Notes under the pieces: generated by a model
Database searches by the model: none
Seen by the model: only the letters and a program-made list of their open reading frames with translations
Told to the model about the DNA's origin: nothing
Part shown: positions 32,089 through 33,727 of the stretch, piece by piece
Layout: the number at the start of each line of letters is the position of its first letter
How positions within the stretch are numbered: position 1 is the first letter of the stretch
Translations under genes and position numbers: made by a program
Assembly: GCA_020721205.1 (NCBI GenBank)
Contig: DYNF01000044.1
Location: 1-33,727 of the forward strand
Length of the DNA: 33,727 nucleotides
Direction of reading: 5' to 3'
Origin: Prochloron sp. SulCav_FS08_3_32_3330
GTDB taxonomy: Bacteria; Cyanobacteriota; Cyanobacteriia; Cyanobacteriales; DYNF01

Positions 32089-33008
32089 TAATTAGGAATA
32101 TACTCGAAAGGCTCTCCATCAATATTTAGGGCAAAACTTACTTTTTGATGTTGGTCTACGTCACGAGATACTGCAAAATTTTGAACAAATGCCCAACCTT
32201 CTAAGCCTTTTACTCCGGTTGGTGTCCATCTTTCTTCTGGATCTTCTAATTCAAAATAGACTCGTCGAATTGTTCTTACTGATTGCTCAATCCGTCGTAA
32301 TCCCGGATCGTCTTTAACTAATGTTCCATTGCAACTAATAGATCCGCTACGCGCAACGATACGACGTGTTTTCCAAACTTGATTACGGAAATTTTTATCC
32401 ATAATCTCATCCCCGTCAAAGGAATCATTTGCTTGATTAATGCTATATACATCGGCTAATTGAGACCAGATAGCACTTGACCCTGCGATATTTCCCGGAG
32501 CATCTAATACGGTGATTACATCACTAGCTCCATCTAATGTTGTTTCTCCATTGCTTACTACCATTACCTCATTTGTGTAGGTGGCTGTTTCAGTTGCGGT
32601 AACGCTAGTTCCTCCAGATGCAACAGTTAATGCGTCTCCAGCCCCTGTCAGTGTGATGGTAGTGCTTGTGGTAATTGTATCCCCATTAAATGTTAATGCA
32701 GTTCCACTTGGGATCGTGATCCCTGCGTTTGCGGGAGTGTCGGTTAATGGGATTGATGTTGCTGTAATCGTTCCAGTCGCAGTTAATGTAATACTGATTC
32801 CAAAATACAGTTCTTGATTATGGGGAATTATTACTCCCGCATTTTCGATTACATTTGTTAATGTGATATTCTTATCGGCTACACTGGCTACGGTAAGTGT
32901 TACAGGAGTTGGTTTTGTGCTTGTCCCACACCCAAATGGGAGTGATATTTTCAAAGATGTATTGTTTGTTAGGATAAAATCACAAGCTGTAAAGTTATTT
33001 GTTGACAT
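32088..33008 (-). CDS. Phage tail tube protein with repeated beta insert
   Basis: This is a 306-aa protein. The C-terminal half carries tail-tube features: FRNQVWKTRRIVARSGSISC, LRRIEQSVRTIRRVYFELED, GWAFVQNFAVSRDVDQHQKV and a terminal FALNIDGEPFEYI. The stretch about 35-165 is Thr/Ala/Gly-rich and repetitive. Two units share the pattern N-A-G-(V/I)-x-I-P-(x)-x-x-(E/A)-L-x-F (NAGVIIPHNQELYFG and NAGITIPSGTALTFNG), suggesting an Ig-like or decoration insert within the tube monomer. Gene order (terminator, tube, chaperone) supports the call. It starts at the ATG at 33008. Confidence 0.75.
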   Translation of the reverse strand: MSTNNFTACDFILTNNTSLKISLPFGCGTSTKPTPVTLTVASVADKNITLTNVIENAGVIIPHNQELYFGISITLTATGTITATSIPLTDTPANAGITIPSGTALTFNGDTITTSTTITLTGAGDALTVASGGTSVTATETATYTNEVMVVSNGETTLDGASDVITVLDAPGNIAGSSAIWSQLADVYSINQANDSFDGDEIMDKNFRNQVWKTRRIVARSGSISCNGTLVKDDPGLRRIEQSVRTIRRVYFELEDPEERWTPTGVKGLEGWAFVQNFAVSRDVDQHQKVSFALNIDGEPFEYIPN

Positions 33009-33057
33009 ATTCTTTTTATTTAGTACGTTTGTTCTGATTTTAGCATTAATTTATTCA

Positions 33058-33462
33058 TTAGTGAATAAAAGATTTTTGTTTGAATCTATGATCTGTAATT
33101 ATTGAAATTACAGCTTGTTCTGGATTCTTGTCTGACGCTGGGATTCTTACACATTGCGATCGGGGGAAATAAATTAATAATTTTTCTACTGCTGTATGGG
33201 TAGTTTTACTTGTATCTTGCTGGATTAATCTAATCCTCCATTTTTCTGTGAGAACGGTATGCCCGGCTAACATTCCATTTTGTGTAATATCAGGATCGGC
33301 ATGGATTATCACTTCTAATCCTGATACTTGACGATTATTTGGGATAGCAGGGGGAAATACCCATATCGCAGGGGTGATATTAGTAGATGAGAAATGATAA
33401 TATCCAATATCATCTGCGAGAACGGTGGAAATTAGATTTCTTAGTTGAAGAATTGCACTCAT
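33058..33462 (-). CDS. Phage tail completion/terminator-like protein
   Basis: This is a 134-aa protein immediately upstream of the tail tube, the position of the tail terminator/completion protein of siphophages. Segments include MSAILQLRNLISTVLADDIG, ITPAIWVFPPAIPNNRQVSG, LEVIIHADPDITQNGMLAGH and EKWRIRLIQQDTSKTTHTAV, a beta-alpha fold of the right size. There is no diagnostic motif, so the role is inferred from order. Its start overlaps the end of the preceding frame by 53 nt. No clear ribosome binding site is visible. Confidence 0.55.
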   Translation of the reverse strand: MSAILQLRNLISTVLADDIGYYHFSSTNITPAIWVFPPAIPNNRQVSGLEVIIHADPDITQNGMLAGHTVLTEKWRIRLIQQDTSKTTHTAVEKLLIYFPRSQCVRIPASDKNPEQAVISIITDHRFKQKSFIH

Positions 33463-33661
33463 TGATATTAATTTGGTTAAGGATTAAATTGATATTCTTC
33501 CATAAAAGAAGATGAGATTCTTCGTCGTTGGTTTCGTCAATAATTACGATTTCGTTATTAGTTAAAATTAGTTTGATTAGGAATAAACCATTATTTGTAT
33601 CACGATGAAGTGATACAATATGATCTATATTATAGCTGTTCAGTTTGCTCGTCAGAAACAT
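33410..33661 (-). CDS. Small phage protein, function unknown
   Basis: This is an 83-aa protein in the structural operon. I start it at the ATG at 33659-33661; the frame is open three codons further to a TTG at 33670. It has a central IDHIVSLHRDTNNGLFLIKL and NNEIVIIDETNDEESHLLLW, which look like a beta sandwich followed by a helix. The C-terminus (SSTKKSNFHRSRR) is basic. It overlaps both its neighbours. A role as a small head-tail connector is possible but not supported by a motif. Confidence 0.45.
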   Translation of the reverse strand: MFLTSKLNSYNIDHIVSLHRDTNNGLFLIKLILTNNEIVIIDETNDEESHLLLWKNINLILNQININECNSSTKKSNFHRSRR

Positions 33662-33727
33662 CGGTTTCAATTAATTTATCTTGAAATGTGAGCGAAATAC
33701 CCCCGTTAAATTTCACAACAAAAAAAG
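33630..33727 (-). CDS. Partial phage gene, 3' end only
   Basis: The frame enters from the right edge of the window and reads FFVVKFNGGISLTFQDKLIE followed by TDVSDEQTEQL, with TAA at 33630-33632. Thirty-one codons are visible. It overlaps the start of the next gene by 32 nt and is in the same operon. The ending is acidic. Its product cannot be named from this much. Confidence 0.5.
   Translation of the reverse strand, partial: FFVVKFNGGISLTFQDKLIETDVSDEQTEQL

Larger units (their letters stand above)
30744..33727 (-). mobile_element. Partial prophage: siphovirus-like tail module
   Basis: The genes run on the minus strand in the order connector/terminator-like proteins, tail tube, small overlap gene, tail chaperone and frameshift extension. 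Start-stop overlaps link several of them. The module continues beyond the right edge of the window. It ends on the left at a terminator with no tape-measure or fibre gene. No integrase or attachment site was identified. Confidence 0.75.

Noticed and set aside
32581-32817. Hydrophobic Val/Ala-rich reading frame opposite the tail tube gene
   Set aside because: It is the antisense reading of Thr-rich codons; the tail tube frame is supported by motifs and operon overlaps.

Overview
The window looks like the chromosome of an AT-rich unicellular cyanobacterium. At least eight copies of the HIP1 octamer GCGATCGC are visible (for example at 9499, 11320, 11767, 17774, 17801, 23288, 23444 and 29907). 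NdhB, a three-SLH-domain exported protein, an FHA-GAF-nucleotidyl cyclase and abundant 7-nt tandem repeats at gene ends point the same way. No tRNA, rRNA or CRISPR array was recognised.

Region 1 (1-25393) is mostly housekeeping. In order it holds a PIN-type toxin-antitoxin pair, the cyclase, a phasin-like coiled-coil protein, three proteins of unknown function, then rplY, purA and ilvN/H (all on the minus strand), an M16 zinc peptidase and a lone N-ATPase-type gamma subunit. These are followed by ndhB, mfd, the SLH protein, two small membrane proteins, an antitoxin-like gene next to a truncated PIN toxin, half of a probable heterodimeric ABC exporter, a pentapeptide-repeat protein and a transketolase/phosphoketolase-like enzyme. 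The intergenic spaces are unusually rich in small repeats: an 87/88-bp MITE-like element in two inverted copies (885 and 12827), a 157-bp TIR element (20081), a nested palindrome element (4443), a 25-bp tandem array (9836), a hairpin cluster (7379) and heptanucleotide arrays, one of which runs inside mfd.

Region 2 (25394-30198) is an accessory island in which every gene lies on the plus strand. Five copies of a roughly 140-bp two-hairpin repeat separate short gene modules: a coiled-coil/membrane/zinc-ribbon protein; a DUF433 + DUF5615 toxin-antitoxin pair; a DUF262 + HEPN pair resembling a GmrSD-like system with an RNase-type partner in place of HNH; and a Phd/RelE pair. The repeats start within a few bases of each preceding stop codon. 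The arrangement looks like a set of exchangeable stress/defence cassettes separated by structured repeats.

Region 3 (30199-30774) is a junction. It holds a RelE-like gene fragment whose stop codon lies inside the last repeat, a strong terminator, a perfect 20-bp-arm inverted repeat, and a promoter-to-terminator unit of about 85 nt that may encode a small RNA.

Region 4 (30744-33727, minus strand) is the end of a siphovirus-like tail module: connector/terminator-like proteins, a tail tube protein and a tail-assembly chaperone. The chaperone frame is followed by a -1-frame extension of 149 codons that opens exactly at a run of five G residues. This was read directly from the sequence and matches the G/GT programmed-frameshift arrangement. 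A terminator follows at once and no tape-measure gene is present, so this is either a prophage remnant or an unusually ordered one.
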